Shown piece after piece: positions 28,121 to 37,077 of a stretch of DNA of 64,000 bases. This stretch comes from UBA2029 sp037447125 (GTDB lineage: Bacteria; Chloroflexota; Anaerolineae; Aggregatilineales; Aggregatilineaceae). The notes beneath the pieces are model-generated. The model saw only the letters and a program-made list of their open reading frames with translations. It had not been told where the DNA came from and did not search any database. Within the stretch, counting starts at the first letter, position 1. Each line of letters starts with the position of its first letter. The DNA lies in the NCBI GenBank assembly GCA_037447125.1, contig JBBIHG010000003.1:24388-88387 (forward strand). The letters run 5' to 3'. The position numbers and the translations under genes were made by a program.

Positions 28121-29563
28121 CTAGCGTGGCACGTCCCAGAGGATTACAGCCGCGTCGTCCGACGCAGAAGCGATCAGCGTCCCATCCGGGCTGAAGGCGA
28201 CGCCATTCACCCAGTCCGTGTGGCCGGAGAGCATCGCCAGCCCGGCAAAGGAGCCATCACCGTCCGCCTGCCAGACGCGCACCGTCGAATCGTCGCTGCC
28301 GGAAGCGATCAGCGTCCCATCCGGGCTGAAGGCCACCGCATTGACGTAGTCTGTATGGCCGGACAGCTCAGCGACGGCTTCGCCCGAAGCAGCTTTCCAC
28401 ACGCGCACGAGGCTGTCGTCGCTGCCGGTGACAAGCAGCGCACCGTCCGGGCTAAACGCCACTGAACTCACCCAGTCCGGGTGCTCGATGTTGAGCAGTT
28501 CTCCCCCCGTCGCCGCATCCCACACGCGCGCGCTGTAGTCATCGCTGGCCGTGGCCAGCCGGGTTCCATCCGGGCTGAAGGCCACCCCTCTCACCGTGGA
28601 CGTATGTCCCTCAAGCGTGGCGAGTGGATCGCCTGTGGCCGCATCCCACACTTTGACCAGCATATCACTGCTGCTGGAAGCAAGGCGCGTGCCATCCGGG
28701 CTGAAGACTACGCTGTAGACATAACCGTCGTGCGCTTCGACGGCCAGCAACTCGATGCCAGCAGCCGCGTCCCACACGCGCACCACGCCGTCATCGCAAG
28801 CCGAGGCCAACACCGTCCCGTCGGGGTGATAGGCGACGCTGTTGACGTAGTCGGGGTGTTGCATGGCAAGCAACTCCGCGCCGCTGGCAACATCCCACAC
28901 GCGCACGGTCCCGTCATCACTGGTGGAGGCCACCTGCGCCCCATCCGGACTGAAAGCCACTGCATTGACCCAACTCTCGTGGCCACGCAGGGCCGCGCGC
29001 CAGGGAGATGTGTACTGGACGGTTGCGGCGACGCCCAGGATATTCGCTTCGAACTGCGCCATCTCCCCGGCAGAGGCGACGGCCACCACCGCCACCGTGT
29101 TGCCGTCGCCAACGTCTACAGCGATCACCAGGACATCACCCACTTCCAGGCTGAGCGAAGCGCGCGCTGCGGGCCGGTCCCCGACGATGACGCTCTCCGG
29201 CACGGGCATTGCGTCAATGTCGCCGGAGCCGATCGACTCAGCTACGGCCGTCACAACGCCCTCCGGACTCGTGTCTGGCAATTCGTAGACCATCATGCCG
29301 ATAGTCGCCGGCTCCATGACCAGCACACCAACCACCCCTGGCGGCACCGTATCTTCCTCCAGGGCCGCCTCGTCGTTGGTGAGGACAACCATGCCCTGAT
29401 CCTCGACCACGACCCATCCAGCGGGATAGGAGAAGGTCAGATGACCGCTGGGCGAGGCGTACTGTTTGTTGCGCGGCAACTGGGCGTGTGCTACCAGCGG
29501 CGCAAGGGCCAGGATCAGGATGACCAGAAGTGCGCCGCCATGCGCTAAGCGAATCCGATGCAT
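28121..29563 (-). CDS. Secreted seven-bladed WD40-repeat protein
   Basis: 480 residues. The start at 29563 (MHRIRLAHGG) follows GAGGAGG and gives a signal peptide ending near VAHAQ; the frame extends upstream only by chance. Residues about 28-190 form a separate N-terminal domain of unknown type (YASPSGHLTFSYPAGWVVV). From about 200 on there are seven WD40 repeats, each with a variant of VNAVAFSPDG and VRVWD, enough for one closed beta-propeller. Probably extracytoplasmic protein binding; partner unknown. Confidence 0.88.
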   Translation of the reverse strand: MHRIRLAHGGALLVILILALAPLVAHAQLPRNKQYASPSGHLTFSYPAGWVVVEDQGMVVLTNDEAALEEDTVPPGVVGVLVMEPATIGMMVYELPDTSPEGVVTAVAESIGSGDIDAMPVPESVIVGDRPAARASLSLEVGDVLVIAVDVGDGNTVAVVAVASAGEMAQFEANILGVAATVQYTSPWRAALRGHESWVNAVAFSPDGAQVASTSDDGTVRVWDVASGAELLAMQHPDYVNSVAYHPDGTVLASACDDGVVRVWDAAAGIELLAVEAHDGYVYSVVFSPDGTRLASSSSDMLVKVWDAATGDPLATLEGHTSTVRGVAFSPDGTRLATASDDYSARVWDAATGGELLNIEHPDWVSSVAFSPDGALLVTGSDDSLVRVWKAASGEAVAELSGHTDYVNAVAFSPDGTLIASGSDDSTVRVWQADGDGSFAGLAMLSGHTDWVNGVAFSPDGTLIASASDDAAVILWDVPR

Positions 29564-29689
29564 GATCTGCCTCCTCAAGAGCACAGCGTGCGCCCCATGC
29601 CCACGCCTGATACGCGCGATCCACAGCCCGGACCGGGCGGCGACCGTGTTCTCATTGTACCATGTTTGCCGCCACACCCCGCCGCAGCG

Positions 29690-29901
29690 ACAAGGCAGGG
29701 GTGCATTTCACGAAAGTTCATACCCCCCATCCCTCGTCACCTGCGGTGACGTCTCCCTTCCCCCACAGCGTGGGGAAGGGAAAAAGCAACCAGCCACAGA
29801 CGCTCTGACTCCTCCTTTACCTCCTCGTGGGGGAAAGGAGGCTGGGAGGATAGGGGGACCCGGCGCATCGTGAATTAATCTGAAATGCACCCACAAGGCA
29901 G
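29690..29901. mobile_element. MITE-like element with perfect termini and 9-bp target duplication
   Basis: The element spans 29699-29892. The ends are GGGTGCATTTCA (29699-29710) and its exact reverse complement TGAAATGCACCC (29881-29892). Both sides carry the direct repeat ACAAGGCAG (29690-29698 and 29893-29901), as left by transposition. Its interior has a family B palindrome and no coding capacity. Confidence 0.75.
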
Positions 29902-30017
29902 GCGAAGCATGGGGCGAGCATCTGGCAGATCGTGGCTCAGATTGCGTATACTACCCCCTGTGCTGCCGGCTGCTGCGCGCTGTTCGCTGACAGCCTGTCT
30001 GTTGTCGAGGGAGTGAG

Positions 30018-31361
30018 GTGGTCACAAGACTCATGCTGGGGCTGCTCGTCTGTGGGATCGCGCTGGGGGCAGTGCCGCTCAGCGCCCAGGCCCAGGCCGA
30101 CTACGACCCGACGATTCTGCTCTTCACCTGCGACCGGACGGAAGTCACGCTGGACGAGCTGGAATCCGGCGAGGGAGAGGCAACACTGGCCTGGCATATC
30201 GCCCATGTTGCCGACGGACAGCGCGTCGCCCTGCATACCTACCAGGGCCGGGCCTGGGTGCCCATCGAGACGCCCCAGCCTCTGCCCCCCGTCGGGGAGC
30301 TGACTGTCCCGCTGGCTGCGCCGGGCAACTTCGGGCCGCTCACTTTTCGCGTCAGCGTCGTGGATCGAGCGGATGCCATCCTCGACGAGCGCGCGGTGAT
30401 CATCCCCTTCGATGGGCAATGGCTGGACGCGCTCGAACCGGCCATCGAGTCGTTCACCACGCCCGCGCAAAGCCTGCCCGCCGCCGTGCTGGCTTCCGGC
30501 GGGGCGCGCGTGGAAGTGACCTGGGCGGTGCGCGACCGCCACCCGCTGACGGCCATCACCTTCAGCCAGGTCTTCGCTGACGGGGCGACGCAGAACATCG
30601 AGCTGCCGCGCGCCCACCTCTGGATTCCGTCGCGCGGGACAGGCGTCGTAGCGCCCGTGATACCCCCTACCGGCAGCGAGGCGCGCCTACGCCTGGCGCT
30701 CGTCCACGTCATCAGCGGCGAAGTGCTCGACGAGGCGCTGATCACCCTGCCGGTCATTGGCATGGCCATGCCGCCCACGCCCGCGCCCACCGGCGAGATC
30801 ACGGCCACGCCGCCCGATGCGCCCCCCGGCCCCCGCGACCTGGTCATCCTGACCGAGTGTGGCGACGGGCCGCCAGGCCAGCCCGCGCGCACCTGGGCCG
30901 ATGGGCCGGGCATCCCCTCGCCGGACGGGCTGCGCCTGGCCTATAGCGCCAACCCGGTCGGCGCGGCCCAACTGATCGTTGCCAACGCCGACGGCTCCGG
31001 GCAGATCGCCGTCCCCGCGCCAGACGCCAGCCTGCCGCTGGGCCTCCGCCCGCGCTGGTCGCCAGACAGTCAGCGCATCGCCTTTGCCAACCTCACCCTG
31101 TCGCCACCGGGCGGCACGATCTACGTGGTCAAGGCGGACGGCACCGATCTGCGCCGCATCGCCAGCTACGTCGGCACCTTTGATGACCTGAGCTGGTCTG
31201 ACGACGGGCAGCAGCTTTTCTATACCAGCGGCGAACTGACTGGCTCCGGCGACAGCTTGCAGATCGTGAAGTACCAGGTCTACGCGATCACGCCGGACGG
31301 GCTGGGCAGCCCGTCAGTCTATGCTGAAGGATGTGGGGTGTACCAGCGGGCCGGGCCGTAG
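30018..31361 (+). CDS. Secreted TolB-like beta-propeller protein
   Basis: 447 residues from a GTG at 30018 with GAGGGAG upstream; an ATG five codons on is an alternative. A signal peptide ends near SAQAQ. The N-terminal half (to about 250) has beta-rich, immunoglobulin-like character. A Pro/Thr linker follows (PPTPAPTGEITATPP). The C-terminal half has WD40-like PD40 blades: GIPSPDGLRLAYSA, PRWSPDSQRIAFAN, LSWSDDGQQLFYTS. Function unknown; the domain often acts in binding at the cell surface. Confidence 0.75.
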   Translation: MVTRLMLGLLVCGIALGAVPLSAQAQADYDPTILLFTCDRTEVTLDELESGEGEATLAWHIAHVADGQRVALHTYQGRAWVPIETPQPLPPVGELTVPLAAPGNFGPLTFRVSVVDRADAILDERAVIIPFDGQWLDALEPAIESFTTPAQSLPAAVLASGGARVEVTWAVRDRHPLTAITFSQVFADGATQNIELPRAHLWIPSRGTGVVAPVIPPTGSEARLRLALVHVISGEVLDEALITLPVIGMAMPPTPAPTGEITATPPDAPPGPRDLVILTECGDGPPGQPARTWADGPGIPSPDGLRLAYSANPVGAAQLIVANADGSGQIAVPAPDASLPLGLRPRWSPDSQRIAFANLTLSPPGGTIYVVKADGTDLRRIASYVGTFDDLSWSDDGQQLFYTSGELTGSGDSLQIVKYQVYAITPDGLGSPSVYAEGCGVYQRAGP

Positions 31362-31465
31362 GGCGAACAGCAGATCGCCATCAACGAACACCGGGGTGCT
31401 CAACAAAAACAGGTCACACCTGTGACCCGTTTCTGCTGGTTGGATGGCAACCGATGCCGACCGCG

Positions 31466-31582
31466 CTAGCCCTGGCGCTGCTTGTGCTTCGGGTTGGCCG
31501 AGCACATGACATACAGGCGGCCCTGGCGGCGCACGAAATAGCACTTGTCGCACATCTTGCGCACCGAAGAACGTACCTTCAT
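31466..31582 (-). CDS. rpmJ: 50S ribosomal protein L36
   Basis: 38 residues, MKVRSSVRKMCDKCYFVRR to the end, full family length. The zinc ribbon is intact: CDKC, then C and H in CSANPKH. GGGGAGG precedes the ATG at 31582. It normally lies between infA and rpsM; here it is alone, 18 kb from infA and on the other strand. Confidence 0.96.
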   Translation of the reverse strand: MKVRSSVRKMCDKCYFVRRQGRLYVMCSANPKHKQRQG

Positions 31583-31784
31583 GACAACACCTCCCCTTGC
31601 CGGGCTTGCCGCCACTACCCCGCAACAACGGCGCGCACCGGTTGGGGATAGGCGAATGGGCGTCTGGTTGAACGCTCCGGCGCCGCCCTCCCAGGGCAGC
31701 GCGCCCTCATTATAAACCATTCCGCGCCAAAATCCAGACCGATTCGGCGGAGGGAGTTCACGAACAAGTTGTTGGCGAGCTTAT

Positions 31785-31886
31785 CCCCCCATCCCCGGCC
31801 CTTCCCCCACCAGGGGGGAAGGGAGAAAAGCGGCGGGCATGCTCCCCTTCCCTCCGCGCGGGGGAAGGGGCTGGGGGATGGGGGGC
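31785..31886. repeat. GC-rich palindromic repeat, family B, copy 3
   Basis: CCCCCCATCCCCGGCCCTTC at left and GGGGCTGGGGGATGGGGGGC at right; inner CCCCACCAGGGGGG and CCTCCGCGCGGGGG hairpins. Confidence 0.8.
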
Positions 31887-32020
31887 AAGCCGAGCGTAGC
31901 GAGGCTGGGGGTGAGGCTAAGCCAGAGCGCGGCAGCGCAGGTCCCGACCTGACAAGTCGTTCGCGAGCCCCGGAGGAGGAGGCGGAGGTGGCTTGCGGAC
32001 TTGTGAAGTGAGACCCTCTG

Positions 32021-32101
32021 AATCGCAAAGACGCAGAGAACGCGGAGGAGGACTATAAGGCAGACTCTCGCTCTTCACTGCGCCCTCTGCGCCTCTGCGG
32101 T
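32021..32101. repeat. Dispersed inverted repeat, family A, copy 3
   Basis: AATCGCAAAGACGCAGAGAA at left and CCTCTGCGCCTCTGCGGT at right; the left arm is more diverged than in other copies. Confidence 0.75.
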
Positions 32102-32311
32102 GACACTTTGCCTCAACACCGGACGCACATGTGGCCAAAGCGAGCGTAGTGGATACACAGGGTTGCCGGCGGTGATGCGCCGCGCGCCGCTAATTCGCCG
32201 CGCTGCCCAACGCGCGGTAGACTTGGTCGCAGCGCAAACCGCTCCGCAAGGGTGAGCGAACGCGGGCGTTGAAGCTTCGCGTTCGCTCTGAGACACTGGT
32301 TGACCAAACAC

Positions 32312-33502
32312 ATGCCAAGCTCGCACTACGTGACCAATACCATCAGCGCCGCGCACAACCTGACCATCGAGATCGGCCCCGCCGTCTGGCGGCTGATCAA
32401 CGGCGCGCGCCCTGCCGCTGACACGGCCCCCACCCTGCTCGAAGCGCACCCCGATGGCCTCAGCTACGCGCCGGCCTTCGCCCGCGCCCGCCAGCTCCCG
32501 CCGGGGAGATGGCTGGCCCCCGCCGCAGTCGCCCGCGTGGTCGTCGGCTGGGCGCCAGAGTATCAGAGCTGGCACCTGGGGCTGCTGCTCAACGAGGCGG
32601 ACAATGCGGCGGCAGAGCCGCGCTGGTGCGGGCTGGCAAGCTGGCCCCAGGGCGAAGCAGCCGAGCACGAGGCGGACGCCCGCCACGCGGCTCAGGCGCT
32701 GGCCCGGCTGCTGGACCGTCCGCTGCACGTCGTCGCGCCGCCCAGGTCCGCGCCGATCGCCACCCGCCTGCCCCCGGCTGCGCGTCCCCTGGTTGGGGCG
32801 GCCCCCCCGCCCCAGCCCGCGCCCGCCGGCATCGCCCTGTGCGAGCCGCCTTTCACCTTCGAGGGCTGGGCCTTCGTGGCGCGGCGGACGCGCTTCGCCT
32901 GGAAGCGGCGGGGACGTTGGGTGCTGGGCAGGCTGCTGCGCGCGCTGTTTCTCATTGTGCTGGCCGTGGGCTTCACGCTGCTGGCCAGCGGCACCATGGA
33001 AAGCGGCCTGGCCGAAGTCAAGCCGACCTGGCTGCCCATTCTGGGACTGGCTGTCGGGGTAGCTTTCCTGGTGGCGGCGCTGCGCGCGTTCTGGCAGATG
33101 ATCACCACCACCGACGTGGTGCTGGACGTCAAGAAACGCGAGGTGCGCGCGCGGAGCCGTTTCACGGGCAGCACGCGCTGGCGCCTGCCGTTCGAGCAGA
33201 CGAGCTACGTGCTGCTGACCCACACCCCTCCTCGCCCCCTGGGACGCAAGGGCAAAGACGGACCGATGCGCGTGGCCCAGGATGTGTGGGTGCATCTCGC
33301 CGGCGGCGACCGCTTCTGGCAGGTGGTGGATCTGGGCCGCGTCGAGGGCGTCTCGCGGCAGTGGGAAGCGGCCCGCGCTGCCCTCAAGCAGCCCGGACGC
33401 CGCCCGATTCGGCTGGCCGATCTCGACAGTCCGGCGCACCAGGTCGCGCTGCACATGGCGCGCATCCTGGAGACGGATGTCTGGCTGGACGTGCGCAAGT
33501 GA
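32312..33502 (+). CDS. Hypothetical membrane protein with two helices
   Basis: 396 residues from the ATG at 32312; a TTG at 32300 is an alternative. The N-terminal ~190 residues are soluble (MPSSHYVTNTISAAHNLTIE) and end in a Pro-rich stretch. Two adjacent helices follow (LLRALFLIVLAVGFTLLAS and LPILGLAVGVAFLVAALRA), then a C-terminal soluble domain (STRWRLPFEQTSYVLLTH) that could be a PH-like beta-barrel. I do not recognise the family. Gene neighbours do not hint at a role. Confidence 0.6.
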   Translation: MPSSHYVTNTISAAHNLTIEIGPAVWRLINGARPAADTAPTLLEAHPDGLSYAPAFARARQLPPGRWLAPAAVARVVVGWAPEYQSWHLGLLLNEADNAAAEPRWCGLASWPQGEAAEHEADARHAAQALARLLDRPLHVVAPPRSAPIATRLPPAARPLVGAAPPPQPAPAGIALCEPPFTFEGWAFVARRTRFAWKRRGRWVLGRLLRALFLIVLAVGFTLLASGTMESGLAEVKPTWLPILGLAVGVAFLVAALRAFWQMITTTDVVLDVKKREVRARSRFTGSTRWRLPFEQTSYVLLTHTPPRPLGRKGKDGPMRVAQDVWVHLAGGDRFWQVVDLGRVEGVSRQWEAARAALKQPGRRPIRLADLDSPAHQVALHMARILETDVWLDVRK

Positions 33503-33535
33503 GGGGCGTGCATATCAGTGCCGGGGCGAGGCTGC

Positions 33536-33613
33536 GCCGCAGAGGCCGGCAGGCGCGGCGAAGAGTCAGCAGCCCTCATTAGCTCTTCTCTGCGGCCTCC
33601 GCGTCTCTGCGGT
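33536..33613. repeat. Dispersed inverted repeat, family A, copy 4
   Basis: CGCCGCAGAGGCCGGCAGGC at left; CTCTGCGGCCTCCGCGTC and TCTGCGGT at right, followed by the conserved outer flank TTCAGAGAAACTCGCCTCCG. Confidence 0.8.
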
Positions 33614-33728
33614 TCAGAGAAACTCGCCTCCGAATCCGTATGCGCCCGCAAGGTGGCCCTGATTGGCACCTGCCCACCGCGCATGGTACCATTCGACTAG
33701 ATGCGCCCCTGGCCAGCGAGAGACGACG

Positions 33729-34256
33729 ATGTCTGACGCATTTTCGGGTCGCCTGGACAGCCGGCAGACCACTCGCCTGGTCCTGCTGGCCATCATCCTG
33801 CTGACGGTTCCCTGTTATTGCCTGGGCGCGGTGCTGCTCGCCTATGCCCCCGCGGACAGGGGCAGGACCCCCCTCCCGACCGATCCGACGCTGGGCGGGG
33901 CCACGGCCTCTCCCGGCGTGCCGACCTACACGCCGTTCCTCACCGCCACCTACACACCCTACCGACCGCCGCTCCAGCCGACGCCGCCCCAGCTCTTCCT
34001 GCCGACGAACACGCCCTTTATCATGCCGGCCACATGGACGCCAATTCCCACCTGGACGCCCTTCCCGACGATCACCACCGCGCCCACGCTGACGCTGCCG
34101 CCGTCACCGACGTCCCCGCCGCCGACCGTCGCCCCGAAGATCACGCCGCAGCCAACCAACACACTAGCTCCAACCGACGTTCTGCCGCCGCCTACCGATC
34201 CGCCGACGGACTCGCCGCTGCCCTCCCCCACCCAGGAGAGCCTGGGAGGGAACTGA
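33729..34256 (+). CDS. Membrane-anchored Pro/Thr-rich protein
   Basis: 175 residues. After a short cytoplasmic start (MSDAFSGRLDSRQTTR) comes one helix (LVLLAIILLTVPCYCLGAVLL) and then about 120 residues that are almost only Pro, Thr, Ser and small hydrophobics (PTYTPFLTATYTPYRPP, PTPPQLFLPTNTPF). There is no globular domain. The tail should lie outside the membrane, perhaps as a wall spacer or O-glycosylated stalk (inference). The M42 peptidase genes follow in the same direction. Confidence 0.65.
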   Translation: MSDAFSGRLDSRQTTRLVLLAIILLTVPCYCLGAVLLAYAPADRGRTPLPTDPTLGGATASPGVPTYTPFLTATYTPYRPPLQPTPPQLFLPTNTPFIMPATWTPIPTWTPFPTITTAPTLTLPPSPTSPPPTVAPKITPQPTNTLAPTDVLPPPTDPPTDSPLPSPTQESLGGN

Positions 34257-34294
34257 TGCGCCGGATCACGCCACGATAGGATACGCACGAGTCA

Positions 34295-35377
34295 ATGCCA
34301 TTAGACCTCCAGGAACATTTGCGGGCGCTGTGCACTGCGCCAGGACCGTCCGGCCACGAGGGGCCGGTTCGCGCTGTGATTCACGACGCCTGGGCTGGGC
34401 GCGCTGACGACCTGCGGGCCGACGCCCTCGGCACCCTGATCGCGGTGAAGCGGGGCAGCGGGCCGGAGCCGCGCCGCAAGATCATGCTCTGCGCGCACAT
34501 GGACGAGATCGGCCTGATCGTCGCCGAAGTGCGCGAGGGCTTCATTCGCACCGCACCCCTGGGTGGCATTGACTACCGCGCCCTGCTCACCCAGCCGGTG
34601 CTGGTCCATGGCCGCCGGACGCTCAAGGGCCTCTTCGGCGCCGCGCCGCCGCACATGGCCCGCAGCCGCGACAGGTACCCCACTCCCGATGACCTGTGGG
34701 TGGACGTGGGTCTGCCCGCCGACGAAGTCAGCGCGCTGGTGCGCGTGGGCGACATCATCACCCTGGACGCGCCTGCCGTGCCGCTCAAAGGCGATCACCT
34801 GGCCGCCAAGTCGCTCGACAACCGCCTGGCCGTCGCCGTGGTAACACTCTGCCTGGACGAGCTAAGTCGCCGCGATCACGCCTGGGACGTGGTGGGCGTG
34901 GCGGCGGTGCAGGAGGAAGTCGGCAGCTACGGCGCGCTGGCCGCGGCTTACCAGATCGCGCCGGACATCGCCATCGCCATTGACGGCTCGTGGGGCGTGC
35001 AGAAGGGCGTCGGCGACGACGAAGGCTTCGCCCTGGGCGACGGGCCGACCATCGCCCGCGGCCCCAACTTTCACCCGCTGCTGGTCAAGGCCCTGCACGC
35101 CGCCGCTGATGACCTGGAGATCGAGGTGCAGATCGAGCCGACGCCCGGCCACAGCGGCACCGATGCCTGGGAGATTCAAGTCAGTCGCGAGGGCGTCCCC
35201 ACCGGGCTGATCGGCGTGCCCATGCGCAACATGCACACGCCGTCGGAGATCGTCAACCTGCGCGATGTGACGCGCGCCGGGCGGCTGCTGGCGGTCTTCA
35301 TCGCCGGGCTGGCGCCGGACTTTCTGGACTCCCTCGCCTGGCCCGAAGCGAGCGCCCCCAAGGAGCGTGACGCATGA
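34295..35377 (+). CDS. M42-family metallo-aminopeptidase (first of three)
   Basis: 360 residues of the M42 family (glutamyl aminopeptidase/deblocking aminopeptidase, historically also called endoglucanase M). Metal and catalytic residues are visible: AHMDEIGLIV, AAKSLDNRLAVAVV, AVQEEVGSYGALAA and NMHTPSEIVN. These enzymes form large hollow dodecamers that trim peptides in the cytoplasm. The stop overlaps the next start as ATGA, so both are co-translated. Confidence 0.88.
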   Translation: MPLDLQEHLRALCTAPGPSGHEGPVRAVIHDAWAGRADDLRADALGTLIAVKRGSGPEPRRKIMLCAHMDEIGLIVAEVREGFIRTAPLGGIDYRALLTQPVLVHGRRTLKGLFGAAPPHMARSRDRYPTPDDLWVDVGLPADEVSALVRVGDIITLDAPAVPLKGDHLAAKSLDNRLAVAVVTLCLDELSRRDHAWDVVGVAAVQEEVGSYGALAAAYQIAPDIAIAIDGSWGVQKGVGDDEGFALGDGPTIARGPNFHPLLVKALHAAADDLEIEVQIEPTPGHSGTDAWEIQVSREGVPTGLIGVPMRNMHTPSEIVNLRDVTRAGRLLAVFIAGLAPDFLDSLAWPEASAPKERDA

Positions 35378-36414
35378 TGGACGTGCTGCGCGAGCTATGC
35401 GAGGCAGTTGGCATCTCCGGCGACGAGGGCGAAGTCCGCGCGCTGGTGCTCAAGCACATCCGGGATCATGTCGAGGACATCCGTATTGACGCGCTGGGCA
35501 GCGCGCTCGCCGTCAAGCGCGGCACTGGCGCGGTCAAGTTGCGCGTCATGGCCGCCGCGCATATGGACGAAGTGGGCATGATGGTCATGGGCTTCGACAG
35601 CGACGGCACCATCCGCTTCAGCGCGGTCGGCGGGCTGGACGCGCGCATCCTGCCGGGGACGCGCGTGCTCGTCGGCCCGGACAGGATTCCGGGCGTCATC
35701 GGCTGGCCGCCGCTGCACCTCAACAAGAGCCAGGACACCGTGCCCATTGACCGGCTGCGCATTGACATCGGCCTGACCAGCCGCGAAGCCGCCCAGAAAG
35801 CCCTCAAGCCCGGCGATTCCATCGCCTTCGCCAGCACGTTCGAGGTGCTGGGGCCGACCGTGCGCGGCAAGGCGCTCGACGACCGCGCCGGCTGCGCCTC
35901 GCTGATACATCTGGTGCAGGGCGATCCGTTCCCCTTCGACCTGCACGTAGCCTTCACCGTGCAGGAGGAGGTTGGGCTGCGCGGGGCGCGGGCCGCCGCC
36001 GGCCGCATCCGGCCCGACGCGGCCTTCGCCCTGGAGACGACCGCCTGCCACGACCTGCCGCAAGACCCCGACGAGCCGGACCAGACGACGATCACCCGGC
36101 TGAGCGGCGGCCCGGCGATCACAGTGATGGATCGCTCGATGGTCAGCGACCCGCGCCTGGTGCGCCACCTAGTGCGTGCCGCTGAGGCGGCGGGCATCCC
36201 CCACCAGTTCCGCTCGCCGCAGCACGCCGGCGGCACCGACGCGGGAGCTATTCACAAGACAGGTGTGGGCGTGCCGAGCGTGGTGGTGGCCAACCCCTGC
36301 CGCTACATTCACGGGCCGTATGCGATCATGAGCATCGCCGACTGGGAGCACCAGGCGGCATTGCTGCGCGCGGCGTGGGAAACGCTGGACGAGGATGTGC
36401 TCGCGCGCCCCTGA
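35374..36414 (+). CDS. M42-family metallo-aminopeptidase (second of three)
   Basis: 346 residues, a paralogue of its neighbours. Landmarks: AHMDEVGMMV, GKALDDRAGCASL, FTVQEEVGLRGARAA and RYIHGPYAIMS, holding the two-zinc site and the catalytic Glu. ATGA overlap with the upstream gene. Different specificity of the three paralogues is likely but cannot be read. Confidence 0.88.
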   Translation: MMDVLRELCEAVGISGDEGEVRALVLKHIRDHVEDIRIDALGSALAVKRGTGAVKLRVMAAAHMDEVGMMVMGFDSDGTIRFSAVGGLDARILPGTRVLVGPDRIPGVIGWPPLHLNKSQDTVPIDRLRIDIGLTSREAAQKALKPGDSIAFASTFEVLGPTVRGKALDDRAGCASLIHLVQGDPFPFDLHVAFTVQEEVGLRGARAAAGRIRPDAAFALETTACHDLPQDPDEPDQTTITRLSGGPAITVMDRSMVSDPRLVRHLVRAAEAAGIPHQFRSPQHAGGTDAGAIHKTGVGVPSVVVANPCRYIHGPYAIMSIADWEHQAALLRAAWETLDEDVLARP

Positions 36415-36445
36415 CAGGGGGCGACAGACTTTGGGAGGGACAACC

Positions 36446-37045
36446 ATGAGCGAGACGCAGGTCAAGTCAGAGACGCCCGTCTACCAGCTCAAGGTGACGC
36501 TGAACGACAGCAAGCCACCCATCTGGCGGCGGTTGCTGGTGCCCGGCGACATCACCCTGGCATATCTTCATCATCTCATTCAGGCCGCCTTCGGGTGGTA
36601 TGACTATCACCTGCACCAGTTCATCGTGCGAGAGCAGTACTACAGCCAGCCGTCCTTCGAACTGGACGAGTATATGGCCAGAGTGGGGGATGAAAGACGC
36701 ATCCGGCTCGACCGCCTGGTTCCTGGCGAGAAATTCAAATTCCGCTACGAGTACGACTTTGGTGATAGCTGGTTGCATGACATCCTGGTCGAAAAAATCC
36801 TGCCGCCCGATCCCCAGCGCACGCTGCCTGCATGCATCAAAGGCAGGCGCGCCTGCCCGCCGGAGGACGTCGGCGGCATTTGGGGCTATTATGGCTTTCT
36901 GGAAGCGCTCCAGGACCCCAATCACCCTGAACATGACGATTATCTGGAGTGGATTGGCGGAGAGTGGGATGCGGAGGCGTTCGATCTGAATGAGGTCAAC
37001 GAGCGGCTGCAAACCGCCTGGAAAAGATTGAAACGGCATCGTTAA
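36446..37045 (+). CDS. Plasmid pRiA4b ORF-3 family protein
   Basis: 199 residues. YQLKVTLNDSKPPIWRRLLV at the start, LHHLIQAAFGWYDYHLHQF, RYEYDFGDSWLHDILVEKI and the C-terminal CPPEDVGGIWGYYGFLEAL are the family signature. Function of the family is unknown. It sits between two M42 peptidase genes in the same direction. The ATG at 36446 has GGGAGGGA upstream. Probably a later insertion between the paralogues. Confidence 0.9.
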   Translation: MSETQVKSETPVYQLKVTLNDSKPPIWRRLLVPGDITLAYLHHLIQAAFGWYDYHLHQFIVREQYYSQPSFELDEYMARVGDERRIRLDRLVPGEKFKFRYEYDFGDSWLHDILVEKILPPDPQRTLPACIKGRRACPPEDVGGIWGYYGFLEALQDPNHPEHDDYLEWIGGEWDAEAFDLNEVNERLQTAWKRLKRHR

Positions 37046-37077
37046 GCACTGCGCCCGCCCTGCTGCATGAAGTGAGG

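Larger units (their letters stand above)
31583..32311. other. Long intergenic region filled with repeats
   Basis: About 730 bp without a convincing gene. It contains family B copy 3 (31785-31886), a pair of similar 18-bp direct sequences (GAACAAGTTGTTGGCGAGC near 31762; GACAAGTCGTTCGCGAGC near 31951) on either side of that palindrome, and family A copy 3 (32021-32101). Confidence 0.6.

Noticed and set aside
28481..29548. 355-codon plus-strand frame with repeats
   Set aside because: Its repeats are the complement of the WD40 blades.
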